From positions 682,001 to 746,000 of the forward strand of contig NZ_CP016782.1 in NCBI RefSeq assembly GCF_002288365.1: a DNA stretch of 64,000 nucleotides. The letters run 5' to 3'. Under the pieces are notes generated by a model. That model had not been told where the DNA came from. It searched no databases and worked only from the letters and a program-made list of their open reading frames with translations. Position numbers and translations under genes: made by a program. This DNA is from Candidatus Planktophila limnetica (GTDB taxonomy: Bacteria > Actinomycetota > Actinomycetes > Nanopelagicales > Nanopelagicaceae). Below, one piece after another: positions 11,782-19,999 of this stretch. The stretch's first letter is position 1. Each line of letters starts with the position of its first letter.

Positions 11782-14231
11782 GTTCGTACCACCGCACCAC
11801 AACGCTTTGATGCCAGACTGGTGGCTGATTCGCGCATCGCAGAAACTTCTTCACTGGTGAGGGTGCGATCTGGTGCCCTAAAAGTCAGAGTGAAAGCTAA
11901 GGAAACTTTCCCATCTCCCACTTTGTCGTATCGATCAAAGAGAGAGATAGATTCAAGTAGATCTCCGGCACCCTCCACCAAAGCACTTTGAACCTGCAGC
12001 GCAGTAACGGAGGAATCAACAATCAAAGCAACATCTTGCATCGCAGCAGGCATCACGCCAACCCTATGAGGGCGAACCATCTCGGACTCTGGCAGTGCTC
12101 CTAAATTAATTGCGAATGCACTGGAGCGGGCAGGCAAGTTGTATTGACTAAGAATGCGCGGATGAATTTCTCCTGCATGTGCAACAACTTTTCCATCCAC
12201 GATAAGTTCAGCGCAACGTCCCGGATGCCAGGGCGCTAGATCTGAACGCTTCACTTCATAATCTAAATGAGCGAGCTCCAGAATTTCTTGTGCAAACGCT
12301 ATTGCATCATTCCAACCGTAATCTGCCGATTTTCCTTGCCAAGAATCTTCTTCCTTCTTGCCTACCATCAAACCTGAAACCATCTCAGCTTGTTGCGGTG
12401 CGGAAGCAAATATCTTAGAAATTACATCTGCAGAAGGACGCTTTGCAACGTCAGGACTAACTGAAGCTTCCAACTTTTGTGAACTTCTAAAAATTGACCC
12501 CATCTCAAAAATCGCAAAACTCTTAGCGCCTCGACTGATGTTTCGAGCCGCAACTTCTATCAAACCTGGAATTAAATGAACTCTTAGTAGTGGATTTTCA
12601 TCCGACATCGGGTTGGCAATTGCATACGTAGCCGCGCGAGGGCCAACAAAGCCCATGTCATCTATTGTCTTCTGGTTTGTAAAGGGGAAAGTTAAAACTT
12701 CAGCAAATCCTCGATTGGCTAAGTACTGCGCAATAACCCGACGTCGTTTTTGTAAGGATGTTAAGGATGCGTGCAAAGGCCGATTCGGAAGTATCGAAGG
12801 TATAGATTCATATCCAATAATGCGTGCAACTTCCTCTGCGATATCAGATGTATTCATTAAATCCGCTCGCCATGATGGTGGATCGATAACCCACTTCTTC
12901 TCATCCACATCGCAGCCCACTACACGCAAAGTTCTGGCAACTTCTTCAGGTTTTACTTCAAAACCTAGGATCTTTGAAACGTCATGAGGATCTATGCTAA
13001 AAGTTGGTGGAAACTTAGCCTCACCAGTAAATGCTGTTTCAACATGTTGCGCCGAACTATTTTCAGTCAATAATTGAACAAAACGTGCCGAGGCGAACTC
13101 CGCTAGCGAAGGATCAACTCCGCGTTCTAATCTGCGTGATGCTTCTGAAGATAACTTATGCCGGCGGGAGTTTTGAGCTACGGCAATTGGATCAAAGCGC
13201 ATCGCTTCTAGTGCGATTTCAGTTGTGCTTTCAGATATTTCAGAGGAAGCACCACCCATGGTTCCGGCTAACGCGAGATGCTTTTCCTCATCTGTAACCA
13301 TCAAATCCATAGGATCCAACATGCGAATCTGTCCATCTAAAGTTGTGAACTTTTCAGCCTTACCTGCACGCTTTAGATGCAAGCTTCCTTTTATTTTGTG
13401 TCGGTCAAATGCGTGTAGCGGCTGACCTAATTCCAGCATGACATAGTTCGTTACGTCGACAACTAAAGAAATAGATCTCATACCCATTTTTTCAATTCGA
13501 CGACGCATCCACACAGGAGTTGAGGCGCTGGAATCAAAATTCGACATCGTTCGAATATAGAAAATTGACGCACAATTCTTATCATCGATTTTGGGCTGCA
13601 CGCCTTTGCCAGTGTTTGCAAAGGACAAGGTGCGCAAAGCTTGCACTGGATCAGTAAATTTCAGATCAAATGCTCCCGCTATTTCACGAGCCACTCCCCT
13701 AATGCTGAGTGCATAGCCACGATCAGGGTTTACTGCGATATCAAATATGACATCGTCAACTAACAAGGTTTGTCTCACGTCATCTTTTATTGAAACCTGG
13801 TTCTTGCTAAATGCCATAATGCCGGCGTGATCATCGCTTAAAGCCAACTCTTTTGCTGAGCAAATCATGCCATTGGAAGTTTTCCCATATGTCTCGCGCG
13901 CAGCTATTTGAAAGTCACCAGGAAGCACTGCGCCCGGCAAGGCCACTACAACAATGTCGCCAACATTGAAATTTGTTGCACCACATATTACGAAACGAGT
14001 CTGCTTCTCGCCGCAGTCCAAACCAACGTATCGGATTGGTTTCTTAAATTCAGTGATTTCTTCGATTGAGAGAACTTCAGCAAAAACTAATGAACCTTGA
14101 ACATCTTTACCTTGCACAATTATTTCTTCAACCTCAAATCCAACTCGCACAAGACCTTGAGCGATGTCCTCTGCGGACAGATTCTTTGGAATTTCAACAA
14201 ACTCTCTTAACCAAGACAATGGTGCACGCAT
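11775..14231 (-). CDS. pheT: Phenylalanyl-tRNA synthetase beta subunit
   Basis: The large subunit of the heterotetrameric enzyme that charges tRNA-Phe. The 818-aa protein has an N-terminal tRNA-binding domain (about residues 40-155), a B3/B4 editing region (about 210-370), a B5 domain (about 395-470), a core domain, and a C-terminal FDX-ACB anticodon-binding domain (about 720-815). Its ATG overlaps the pheS stop by one base (TAATG), indicating coupled translation. Its last bases overlap the argC operator. Confidence 0.97.
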   Translation of the reverse strand: MRAPLSWLREFVEIPKNLSAEDIAQGLVRVGFEVEEIIVQGKDVQGSLVFAEVLSIEEITEFKKPIRYVGLDCGEKQTRFVICGATNFNVGDIVVVALPGAVLPGDFQIAARETYGKTSNGMICSAKELALSDDHAGIMAFSKNQVSIKDDVRQTLLVDDVIFDIAVNPDRGYALSIRGVAREIAGAFDLKFTDPVQALRTLSFANTGKGVQPKIDDKNCASIFYIRTMSNFDSSASTPVWMRRRIEKMGMRSISLVVDVTNYVMLELGQPLHAFDRHKIKGSLHLKRAGKAEKFTTLDGQIRMLDPMDLMVTDEEKHLALAGTMGGASSEISESTTEIALEAMRFDPIAVAQNSRRHKLSSEASRRLERGVDPSLAEFASARFVQLLTENSSAQHVETAFTGEAKFPPTFSIDPHDVSKILGFEVKPEEVARTLRVVGCDVDEKKWVIDPPSWRADLMNTSDIAEEVARIIGYESIPSILPNRPLHASLTSLQKRRRVIAQYLANRGFAEVLTFPFTNQKTIDDMGFVGPRAATYAIANPMSDENPLLRVHLIPGLIEVAARNISRGAKSFAIFEMGSIFRSSQKLEASVSPDVAKRPSADVISKIFASAPQQAEMVSGLMVGKKEEDSWQGKSADYGWNDAIAFAQEILELAHLDYEVKRSDLAPWHPGRCAELIVDGKVVAHAGEIHPRILSQYNLPARSSAFAINLGALPESEMVRPHRVGVMPAAMQDVALIVDSSVTALQVQSALVEGAGDLLESISLFDRYDKVGDGKVSLAFTLTFRAPDRTLTSEEVSAMRESATSLASKRCGAVVRTA

Positions 14232-15238
14232 TACAGCCCCACTCCGAATTGTCTTGTGAATCGCAAATCGCCTTCAACAATGTCATGCATATCTGTTATG
14301 CCGTGACGAACCATAAGAGTTCGTTCTAGCCCCATACCAAATGCAAATCCGCTGAACTCCTTCGTATCAATGCCGCACGTTTGTAAAACGCGCGGATTAA
14401 CCATTCCACACCCACCCCATTCAATCCATCGACCATTGAAAAAGACATCGACTTCAGCACTTGGTTCCGTGAAAGGAAAGAAAGAGGGTCGCAAACGAGT
14501 TGTTACATCAGGACCAAACATGTACCGAGCAAAATTATCCAACGTTCCCTTCAAATGAGCCATAGTAATTCCACGATCAACTACTAAACCTTCAACTTGA
14601 TGAAAAACCGGACTATGCGTGGCATCTAATTCATCGGCTCTAAAAGTTCTACCTGGGCATATGACATATATTGGCGGTTTTTTTGTAAGCATTGTTCTAA
14701 TCTGTACGGGCGAAGTATGTGTTCTTAAAACCATTCCAGATTCCAATGGTTCTACGAAAAAAGTATCCTGCATGGTTCTAGCAGGATGGTCGGCTGGAAT
14801 ATTGAGAGCATCGAAATTGAGCCATCCTGATTCCAGCTCAGGACCTTCTTCAACAAAATAACCTTGTTCAATAAAAAAATCTGAAATATCATTTTTAATA
14901 ATACTAATTGGATGCAAGCCGCCCTGATGATTTCGACGCACAGGCAAAGTGATATCAACGATTTCTTCGGCAAGCATTTTCTTATCGCGCTCATCTTCCA
15001 AACGCTTTGTTGCGGCTTCTAAAGAGTTGGCAATGGAAGCTTTCGCTTCTCCGACAAGTTTTCCTAATGAGATTTTTTCATCCGGTGAGAGAGATCCTAA
15101 AGAGCGAGACGCTCCAGAAATATATGACTTATCCCCCGTGTGAAGCAGACGTGCACTCTTTAAATCATCGAGAGTCGCGCAAGCCTTAAAGGCCGAATCA
15201 GCCGAGTCAACCCAACCTTGAATTTCTTGCGCATTCAT
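14231..15238 (-). CDS. pheS: Phenylalanyl-tRNA synthetase alpha subunit
   Basis: The catalytic subunit of PheRS, a class II synthetase. The 335-aa sequence has an N-terminal coiled-coil arm (about residues 1-90). The catalytic core includes class II motif 2 (about residues 195-225) and motif 3 in FAFGMGLERTLMVRHGI near the C terminus. The ATG at 15238 is preceded by CTCCATGA context with GAGGC-type pairing to 16S. It is followed by pheT with a one-base overlap. The methyltransferase gene lies 25 nt upstream. Confidence 0.97.
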   Translation of the reverse strand: MNAQEIQGWVDSADSAFKACATLDDLKSARLLHTGDKSYISGASRSLGSLSPDEKISLGKLVGEAKASIANSLEAATKRLEDERDKKMLAEEIVDITLPVRRNHQGGLHPISIIKNDISDFFIEQGYFVEEGPELESGWLNFDALNIPADHPARTMQDTFFVEPLESGMVLRTHTSPVQIRTMLTKKPPIYVICPGRTFRADELDATHSPVFHQVEGLVVDRGITMAHLKGTLDNFARYMFGPDVTTRLRPSFFPFTEPSAEVDVFFNGRWIEWGGCGMVNPRVLQTCGIDTKEFSGFAFGMGLERTLMVRHGITDMHDIVEGDLRFTRQFGVGL

Positions 15239-15263
15239 GGAGGCGAGTCTAACGCCTCGTACT

Positions 15264-16058
15264 TTAGGAAGTTGGGATATTTGCTAGTTGATACATAACG
15301 ATGCTTGCGGCAACAGATAGATTCAGGCTTTCTGCATTGCCGGGCATAGGAATTCTTACCGGAGTTATACGATCCTTTGACGCAGATAAACCTTTGAGAT
15401 TATGCAAGCCGCGAGCTTCATTTCCAAATATTGCAACCACTGATCGATCCAAGGCAATCTTTGATAACGGTGTTTCTGCGGCAGTATCGAGCGCAACAAA
15501 TGTGCAATCCCAATTTAGTATTTCATCCAAAGGCACTTCCTGGTAAACCGGTATGTGCCATAGTGATCCAACAGTACTTCGGACAACTTTTGGTGAATAA
15601 ATATCAACGCTATTGGGCGATGTAATAACCGCCTCGAAGCCGAAAGCATCTGCTGAACGGATGATTGTCCCAGCATTTCCCGGATCTTGAACTTCACTGA
15701 GATAAATGAATTTGCTTTTAGTTGCTGGCTTTAGACTTTCAATCGAATTATTTGGAATCTCACAGACTGCAATCAAACCCTGCGGGGTAACGGTGTCTGA
15801 CATAGTTCTTGCGACGTCATCTGAGATGCTCAGAACTTCACATTGAGCTTGATCTAATACTTCTGAATACTTTTCTAAAGCGCTATTTGTCACGTACATG
15901 GTTTGTAACTGTGGTCCTGTAGAAGAACTCAACGCCTCGCGAACACATTGAATACCTTCTGCGATAAAAAGCCCTGATTCACTTCGTTCTTTAGAACCTC
16001 TAGAACTGATAAGAGCCTTAACTCTCCCAACATGTGGGGAATTAAGGCTCTCAATCAT
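15264..16058 (-). CDS. TrmH/SpoU-family RNA 2'-O-methyltransferase
   Basis: A 264-aa SPOUT-class methyltransferase that probably methylates a ribose in rRNA using S-adenosylmethionine. The N-terminal domain (about residues 1-100) resembles the RNA-substrate-binding domain of this family. The three knot motifs are readable: DPGNAGTIIRSADAFG, VAIFGNEARGL, and RIPMPGNAESLNLSVAASI. A gene of this type commonly sits between rplT and pheS in Actinobacteria. The exact target nucleotide cannot be assigned; TsnR-like and RlmB-like roles are both possible. Confidence 0.9.
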   Translation of the reverse strand: MIESLNSPHVGRVKALISSRGSKERSESGLFIAEGIQCVREALSSSTGPQLQTMYVTNSALEKYSEVLDQAQCEVLSISDDVARTMSDTVTPQGLIAVCEIPNNSIESLKPATKSKFIYLSEVQDPGNAGTIIRSADAFGFEAVITSPNSVDIYSPKVVRSTVGSLWHIPVYQEVPLDEILNWDCTFVALDTAAETPLSKIALDRSVVAIFGNEARGLHNLKGLSASKDRITPVRIPMPGNAESLNLSVAASIVMYQLANIPTS

Positions 16059-16066
16059 GATTCTAT

Positions 16067-16429
16067 TTATGCAGATGCAAGACTCTTACGAGCCACATCA
16101 ACAAGTGCTTTGAATGTAGCTGGATCATTAGTAGCTAAGTCAGATAGTATGCGTCGATCGATTTCTACTCCTGCGCTCTTTAATCCCTGAATTAAACGGT
16201 TGTATGTCAAACCATTTTCACGGCTTGCAGCGTTGATGCGCTGAATCCACAATTGACGGAAGTCACCCTTTTTGTCCTTGCGGTCATTGAAGGCATAAAC
16301 CATTGAGTGTGTAACTTGCTCTTTAGCCTTTGTGAAAAGACGGGAACGTTGTCCACGATAACCACTTGCGCGTTCAAGAGTTGTACGACGCTTCTTTGCT
16401 GCGTGAACACCACGTTTTACTCTAGCCAT
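16067..16429 (-). CDS. rplT: 50S ribosomal protein L20
   Basis: An early-assembly large-subunit protein that binds 23S rRNA. The 120-aa sequence opens with the family hallmark [14 protein letters not shown] and has the rest of the helical basic protein at normal length. It follows rpmI by 14 nt in the conserved infC-rpmI-rplT operon. In several bacteria L20 represses this operon by binding its leader; no such site could be proven here. Confidence 0.98.
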   Translation of the reverse strand: MARVKRGVHAAKKRRTTLERASGYRGQRSRLFTKAKEQVTHSMVYAFNDRKDKKGDFRQLWIQRINAASRENGLTYNRLIQGLKSAGVEIDRRILSDLATNDPATFKALVDVARKSLASA

Positions 16430-16443
16430 TTAATTCACGCTCC

Positions 16444-16641
16444 TTACTTCAGCCCAAGCATGCGCTTGGCTGTAAATGTAGTTGACGGCTTTGCTGCTGA
16501 CTCATTGCTCAAGCGACGTGTAACACGTGAAGACTTATGCTCAAGGAGGTGGCGCTTGCCAGCACGTTCGTGCATAACTTTTCCGGTTCCTGTGATGCGA
16601 AAAGTCTTCTTCGCCCCACTGTGAGTTTTCATCTTTGGCAT
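16444..16641 (-). CDS. rpmI: 50S ribosomal protein L35
   Basis: A small basic large-subunit protein of 65 aa beginning [18 protein letters not shown], which is diagnostic for L35. GGAGAGCACA precedes the ATG as a ribosome binding site. It lies between infC and rplT in the usual order. Confidence 0.98.
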   Translation of the reverse strand: MPKMKTHSGAKKTFRITGTGKVMHERAGKRHLLEHKSSRVTRRLSNESAAKPSTTFTAKRMLGLK

Positions 16642-16667
16642 TGTGCTCTCCTTAGTTCGGTTTCTCT

Positions 16668-17252
16668 TTACGCTTCTTCTTTTGCAGCTGCTAGCTCTTT
16701 AGCTTTGCGGGCTGCGCGTTGTTCAGCAACTGCTTCTGTCTTCTTCTTCGTCGGTCCTAATACCATTGTCATGTTTCGACCTTCTTGTTTAGGGGCGAAC
16801 TCCACAAAGGCAAATAGTGCAACATCTTCTGCAAGACGTTGTAGCAATTTGTAACCAAGTTCTGGTCTTGTCTGCTCTCTTCCGCGGAACTGCATCGTTA
16901 CCTTCACCTTGTCGCCACCTTTGAGGAACTTCTCGATATGAGCACGCTTAGTCTCATAATCGTGATTTTCGATCTTTGGTCGCATGCGCACTTCCTTGAC
17001 CACAATGTGGGTCTGGTTCTGACGCGCTTCCCGAGCTTTTTGTGCGATTTCGTACTTGTACTTTCCGAAATCCATAATCTTGCAAACGGGTGGATTGGCA
17101 TCTGGTGCAATCTCAACTAAGTCAAGACCGACTTCATCTGCCATCTTCAACGCGGTATCGATATCTACAACTCCAACTTGATCACCGGTATGACCGATGA
17201 GTCGAATTTGAGGTGTGCGAATTCGATCATTAATGCGCGGTTCAGTGCTGAT
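16668..17252 (-). CDS. infC: Translation initiation factor IF-3, probable ATC start codon
   Basis: IF-3 binds the 30S subunit, blocks premature 50S joining and checks initiator pairing. Signature runs RINDRIR and GFGKYKYE-like [12 protein letters not shown] are present, with the N domain (about residues 1-75), a linker, and a C domain ending in [11 protein letters not shown]. The frame stays open upstream to a TTG at 17294. However, the best ribosome binding site, AAGGAG at 17263-17258, is spaced 5 nt before an ATC codon at 17252-17250, exactly where IF-3 homologues begin (ISTEPRIND). Non-standard AUU-type starts used for autoregulation are established for infC in other bacteria. With this start the protein has 194 residues. 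Confidence 0.92.
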   Translation of the reverse strand: MSTEPRINDRIRTPQIRLIGHTGDQVGVVDIDTALKMADEVGLDLVEIAPDANPPVCKIMDFGKYKYEIAQKAREARQNQTHIVVKEVRMRPKIENHDYETKRAHIEKFLKGGDKVKVTMQFRGREQTRPELGYKLLQRLAEDVALFAFVEFAPKQEGRNMTMVLGPTKKKTEAVAEQRAARKAKELAAAKEEA

Positions 17253-17320
17253 TTGTGCTCCTTCGGTTAAGTGCAAACGCTTTGTGTGTTGCAAGCGCTA
17301 CAAGAAAAACACCGCAAGGA

Positions 17321-17340
17321 GAATTGGATGAAACCAATTC
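17321..17340 (-). other. Small hairpin in the infC leader
   Basis: A 7-bp inverted repeat, GAATTGG and CCAATTC with a 6-nt loop, lies about 70 nt upstream of the proposed infC start. On the leftward transcript it is followed after about 10 nt by a TTTTT run, so it may act as an attenuator or as part of a ribosomal-protein leader. On the opposite strand the same hairpin places the ATG of the 17328-17423 small frame in its loop. Function is not proven. Confidence 0.3.
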
Positions 17341-17423
17341 ATAACCCTGACAAACCAACTCGCCGTAGCGATGGAGGTGGGAGCGGTACTCCTCTTGCAG
17401 TAACTATGCAGTCACTGGTCTGA
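17328..17423 (+). CDS. Possible 31-aa small protein, antisense to the infC leader
   Basis: The only rightward frame with a good ribosome binding site in the infC-fabI gap: AAGGAG at 17316-17321, 6 nt before an ATG. The predicted peptide is 31 aa, with a basic PDKPTRR part, a glycine run and a hydrophobic end TMQSLV. I do not recognise it. No clear rightward promoter is visible, and the same DNA must serve as the infC leader, so chance is quite possible. A tandem TGCAGT(A/C)ACT repeat at 17396-17416 lies within it. Confidence 0.2.
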   Translation: MKPIHNPDKPTRRSDGGGSGTPLAVTMQSLV

Positions 17424-17465
17424 GGTGAAGATTACCCGAGAAGGGGTGAAAGGCGAAATTTACGC

Positions 17466-18233
17466 TTAAGCACCCATGGCATGTACGCCACCATCGACGT
17501 GAATGATCTCCCCCGTAGTCTTGGGAAACCAATCGGAGAGCAGAGCTACAGCGCCTTTTGCGGCGGGCACAGCATCTGTGACATCCCATTGAAGAGGTGC
17601 TCTCTCATTCCAAACCTTCTCAAATTCATCAAAACCTGGAATTGATTTAGCAGCCATGGTGCGAATAGGGCCCGCTGCAATGAGATTTACACGAATGTTT
17701 TTAGGTCCAAGATCTCTTGCGAGATAGCGAGAAGTTGATTCCAATGCAGCTTTAGCAACACCCATCCAGTCATACTTTGGCCATGCGACAGTTGCATCAA
17801 AATCCAAACCAACTACAGAAGCGCTGTCTTTAAACAACGGCACACACGCCATCGATAAAGACTTCAAGGAATACGCAGAAACATGCATGGCAGTTGCCAC
17901 ATCTTCCCAGGTGGTATTTAAGAAATTACCACCGAGTGCGCCCTCTGGTGCGAAACCAATTGAATGAACAACTCCATCTAGGTGTGGAACGTGTTCAAGA
18001 ACTCTGTTTTGCAGTGAATCAAGATCTCCTTGATTGGTTACATCCAATTCAATTACTGGCGCAGGATTTGGAAGGCGCCCAGCAATGCGTGTGGTCAAAC
18101 TAAGTACACGACCATATGAAGAGAGCAGAACATTAGCCCCCTCTTCTTGAGCTATTCGAGCAATATGAAAGGCAATCGATGCATCAGTTAAAACACCAGT
18201 TACTAAAATATTCTTGCCGCTGAGCAAATCCAT
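17466..18233 (-). CDS. fabI: Enoyl-[acyl-carrier-protein] reductase (FabI/InhA type)
   Basis: It reduces enoyl-ACP in the last step of each fatty-acid elongation cycle, using NADH. The 255-aa SDR-type protein shows the family's modified cofactor motif GKNILVTGVLTDASIAFHIA. The active-site arrangement is KYDWMGVAKAALES (Tyr-x6-Lys), and the C-terminal end GGVHAMGA resembles InhA. Its ATG directly abuts the fabG stop codon. fabG-fabI pairing is typical in Actinobacteria. Confidence 0.95.
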   Translation of the reverse strand: MDLLSGKNILVTGVLTDASIAFHIARIAQEEGANVLLSSYGRVLSLTTRIAGRLPNPAPVIELDVTNQGDLDSLQNRVLEHVPHLDGVVHSIGFAPEGALGGNFLNTTWEDVATAMHVSAYSLKSLSMACVPLFKDSASVVGLDFDATVAWPKYDWMGVAKAALESTSRYLARDLGPKNIRVNLIAAGPIRTMAAKSIPGFDEFEKVWNERAPLQWDVTDAVPAAKGAVALLSDWFPKTTGEIIHVDGGVHAMGA

Positions 18234-18944
18234 TTAGTGCCCCATTCCTAGTCCGCCATCAACAGGAATTACAGCACCCGTTATGTATGCCGCTTTTTCT
18301 GAAGCAATAAAAGATACAACTTCTGCGATCTCTGTAGCATCGGAGAATCTGCCAAGAGGAATCGACTCTGCAATCTCTTGTCTACGCTTGTCGCCTAATT
18401 CTGCTGTCATATCGGTTTCAACAAATCCTGGAGCAATCACGTTAGCCGTAATGCCACGACTGCCCAATTCGCGTGCGAATGATCGAGCCATGCCGATTAG
18501 TCCTGACTTACTTGCCGAATAGTTAACTTGACCAGCAGAACCCAATAATGCGACAACTGAACCAATAAATATCAGGCGACCTTTTTTGATTTTAAGCAAA
18601 CCTTTGGTTCCGCGTTTGGCAACCCGAAACGCACCAGTTAAATTCGAATCAATGACTGCTTCAAAATCTTCATCAGACATGCGCAGCACAAGTGCGTCCT
18701 TCGTTATTCCTGCATTACATACTAAAACTTCTGGAATCCCCCAAGATGTTTCAATAAGAGTGAATGCATCATCAACGCTCTGGGTAGATGTGACGTCAAT
18801 TGCCACACAATCAAAACCTGGTACTGACGCACCGGAACGAGAACCAATAACCACCTGAAAACCATCTTGCAACAAAGTATTGGCGATAGCTAAACCAATC
18901 CCTCGATTTCCCCCAGTTACGAAGGCGATAGGTTTTTGCGACAT
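18234..18944 (-). CDS. fabG: 3-oxoacyl-[acyl-carrier-protein] reductase
   Basis: An NADPH-dependent SDR enzyme that reduces beta-ketoacyl-ACP in fatty-acid elongation. The 236-aa protein has TGGNRGIG for cofactor binding and the Ser...Tyr-x3-Lys active site in VNYSASKSG. The C-terminal stretch VIPVDGGLGMGH is typical of FabG/MabA. It is cotranscribed with fabI downstream. The divergent DUF3099 gene starts 78 nt to the right, so a leftward promoter should lie in that gap. Confidence 0.93.
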   Translation of the reverse strand: MSQKPIAFVTGGNRGIGLAIANTLLQDGFQVVIGSRSGASVPGFDCVAIDVTSTQSVDDAFTLIETSWGIPEVLVCNAGITKDALVLRMSDEDFEAVIDSNLTGAFRVAKRGTKGLLKIKKGRLIFIGSVVALLGSAGQVNYSASKSGLIGMARSFARELGSRGITANVIAPGFVETDMTAELGDKRRQEIAESIPLGRFSDATEIAEVVSFIASEKAAYITGAVIPVDGGLGMGH

Positions 18945-18986
18945 GCGAGAAATCTACTGGCTACTCTCGCGTAAAGTGAATTTCAT

Positions 18987-19016
18987 CTGGCACCGTGTCT
19001 GCTCCTCGCCTAGAAT
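18987..19016 (+). promoter_or_regulatory. Promoter for DUF3099-SURF1, apparently leaderless
   Basis: CTGGCA (18987-18992) and TAGAAT (19011-19016) are spaced 18 bp. The -10 box ends only 6 nt before the ATG at 19023, so transcription should begin at or within a base or two of the start codon. This matches leaderless mRNAs, which are common in Actinobacteria. Confidence 0.6.
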
Positions 19017-19022
19017 CAACGC

Positions 19023-19295
19023 ATGGCTAACGAAGAAGATGTTTACGACATCACCAGTGCTCAGAAATCTTTAAGCTCTGATCAACCTGGGCGTCAACGC
19101 CGTTATTTTATTTCAATGATGGTCCGAACAGCTTGCTTTATTCTCACAGTAATCCTGCCAAGCCCCTATCGTTGGATTGCACTAGCAGGTGCAGTATTTC
19201 TTCCATACGTCGCAGTAGTCGTTGCAAATGCAGGTCGGGAAACAATTCTTCCGGGCGCATCAATATTGAAAAAGAAACCACGTTCACTGTCATAA
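19023..19295 (+). CDS. DUF3099 family membrane protein
   Basis: A 90-aa protein with a charged N-terminal segment and two predicted transmembrane helices, about residues 35-52 and 54-72. The pattern ITSAQKSL..DQ..R.RRYFISM, followed later by AGAVFLPYVAVVVANAGRE, is characteristic of the DUF3099 family of Actinobacteria. Function is unknown. The -10 box sits 6 nt before the ATG. SURF1 follows 14 nt downstream, which hints at a membrane or respiratory link. Confidence 0.9.
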   Translation: MANEEDVYDITSAQKSLSSDQPGRQRRYFISMMVRTACFILTVILPSPYRWIALAGAVFLPYVAVVVANAGRETILPGASILKKKPRSLS

Positions 19296-19309
19296 GTTAA
19301 GGTAATACC

Positions 19310-19999
19310 GTGGTTAAAGAACGGTACTCAATTCTCAAAACACTTATCGCGCTTTTGTTAGTGCTTTTATGTCTCTGGGCTGCACAGTGGCAATATCATC
19401 GCGGAGTTGACCGTCACGCCCGCAATACTTTGATCGTCGAACAATCTCAATTACCTGAAGTTAAATTGAGCGAACTCACCGGAAACTTAGATTCTTTCGA
19501 ATGGCGAAAAATTTCTATCCAAGGCTCCTTTGACGATGCAAATCAAATCTTGCTTCGTAATCGATATAGCGAAGGCGTTTACGGTTTTGAACAACTCACA
19601 CTATTTACTTTTGGAGAGAGAAAAATCTGGGTTGATCGTGGTTGGATCCAAGCGGGATCGAATGCAACTATTGCGCCATCGCTACAAAGAACAAATGAAA
19701 ACATTGTGAATATAACGGGCCGCCTGCGATTAGATTCTTCTTTGCCTCAAGGAAAGTTTTTTGCCGTCTCAAACAACTCTCAGAGGGATTTAGTATCGCA
19801 ATTAGATGCTCGAAAAGGAATTCAAACGGAAGATTTCTATATCGATCTTATTTCAGTTTCAGATACTTCAATGAATCCAGATGTCCCAGTTGAGTTGCCT
19901 GAACTCAGCGACGGTCCCCACATGGCATATGCATTGCAATGGATTTTCTTTGGCGCTTTAGTTGTTTATGGAAGACGTCTCATTCGCAAAACCGCTTAA
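19310..19999 (+). CDS. SURF1 family cytochrome oxidase assembly protein
   Basis: A 229-aa membrane protein thought to help insert heme A into cytochrome c oxidase. It has an N-terminal helix (about residues 10-28), a large exterior domain beginning WRKISIQGSFD, and a second helix near the C terminus with the signature GPHMAYALQW. That two-helix layout is typical of SURF1. It starts with GTG, with AAGG upstream. Its last 42 nt overlap the end of the convergent ABC exporter gene. ctaA in this window serves the same pathway. Confidence 0.9.
   Translation: MVKERYSILKTLIALLLVLLCLWAAQWQYHRGVDRHARNTLIVEQSQLPEVKLSELTGNLDSFEWRKISIQGSFDDANQILLRNRYSEGVYGFEQLTLFTFGERKIWVDRGWIQAGSNATIAPSLQRTNENIVNITGRLRLDSSLPQGKFFAVSNNSQRDLVSQLDARKGIQTEDFYIDLISVSDTSMNPDVPVELPELSDGPHMAYALQWIFFGALVVYGRRLIRKTA

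Noticed and set aside
17253-17294. infC beginning at TTG 17294 with 14 extra residues
   Set aside because: It has no ribosome binding site, and the added residues do not match the family. The ATC at 17252 is better supported.
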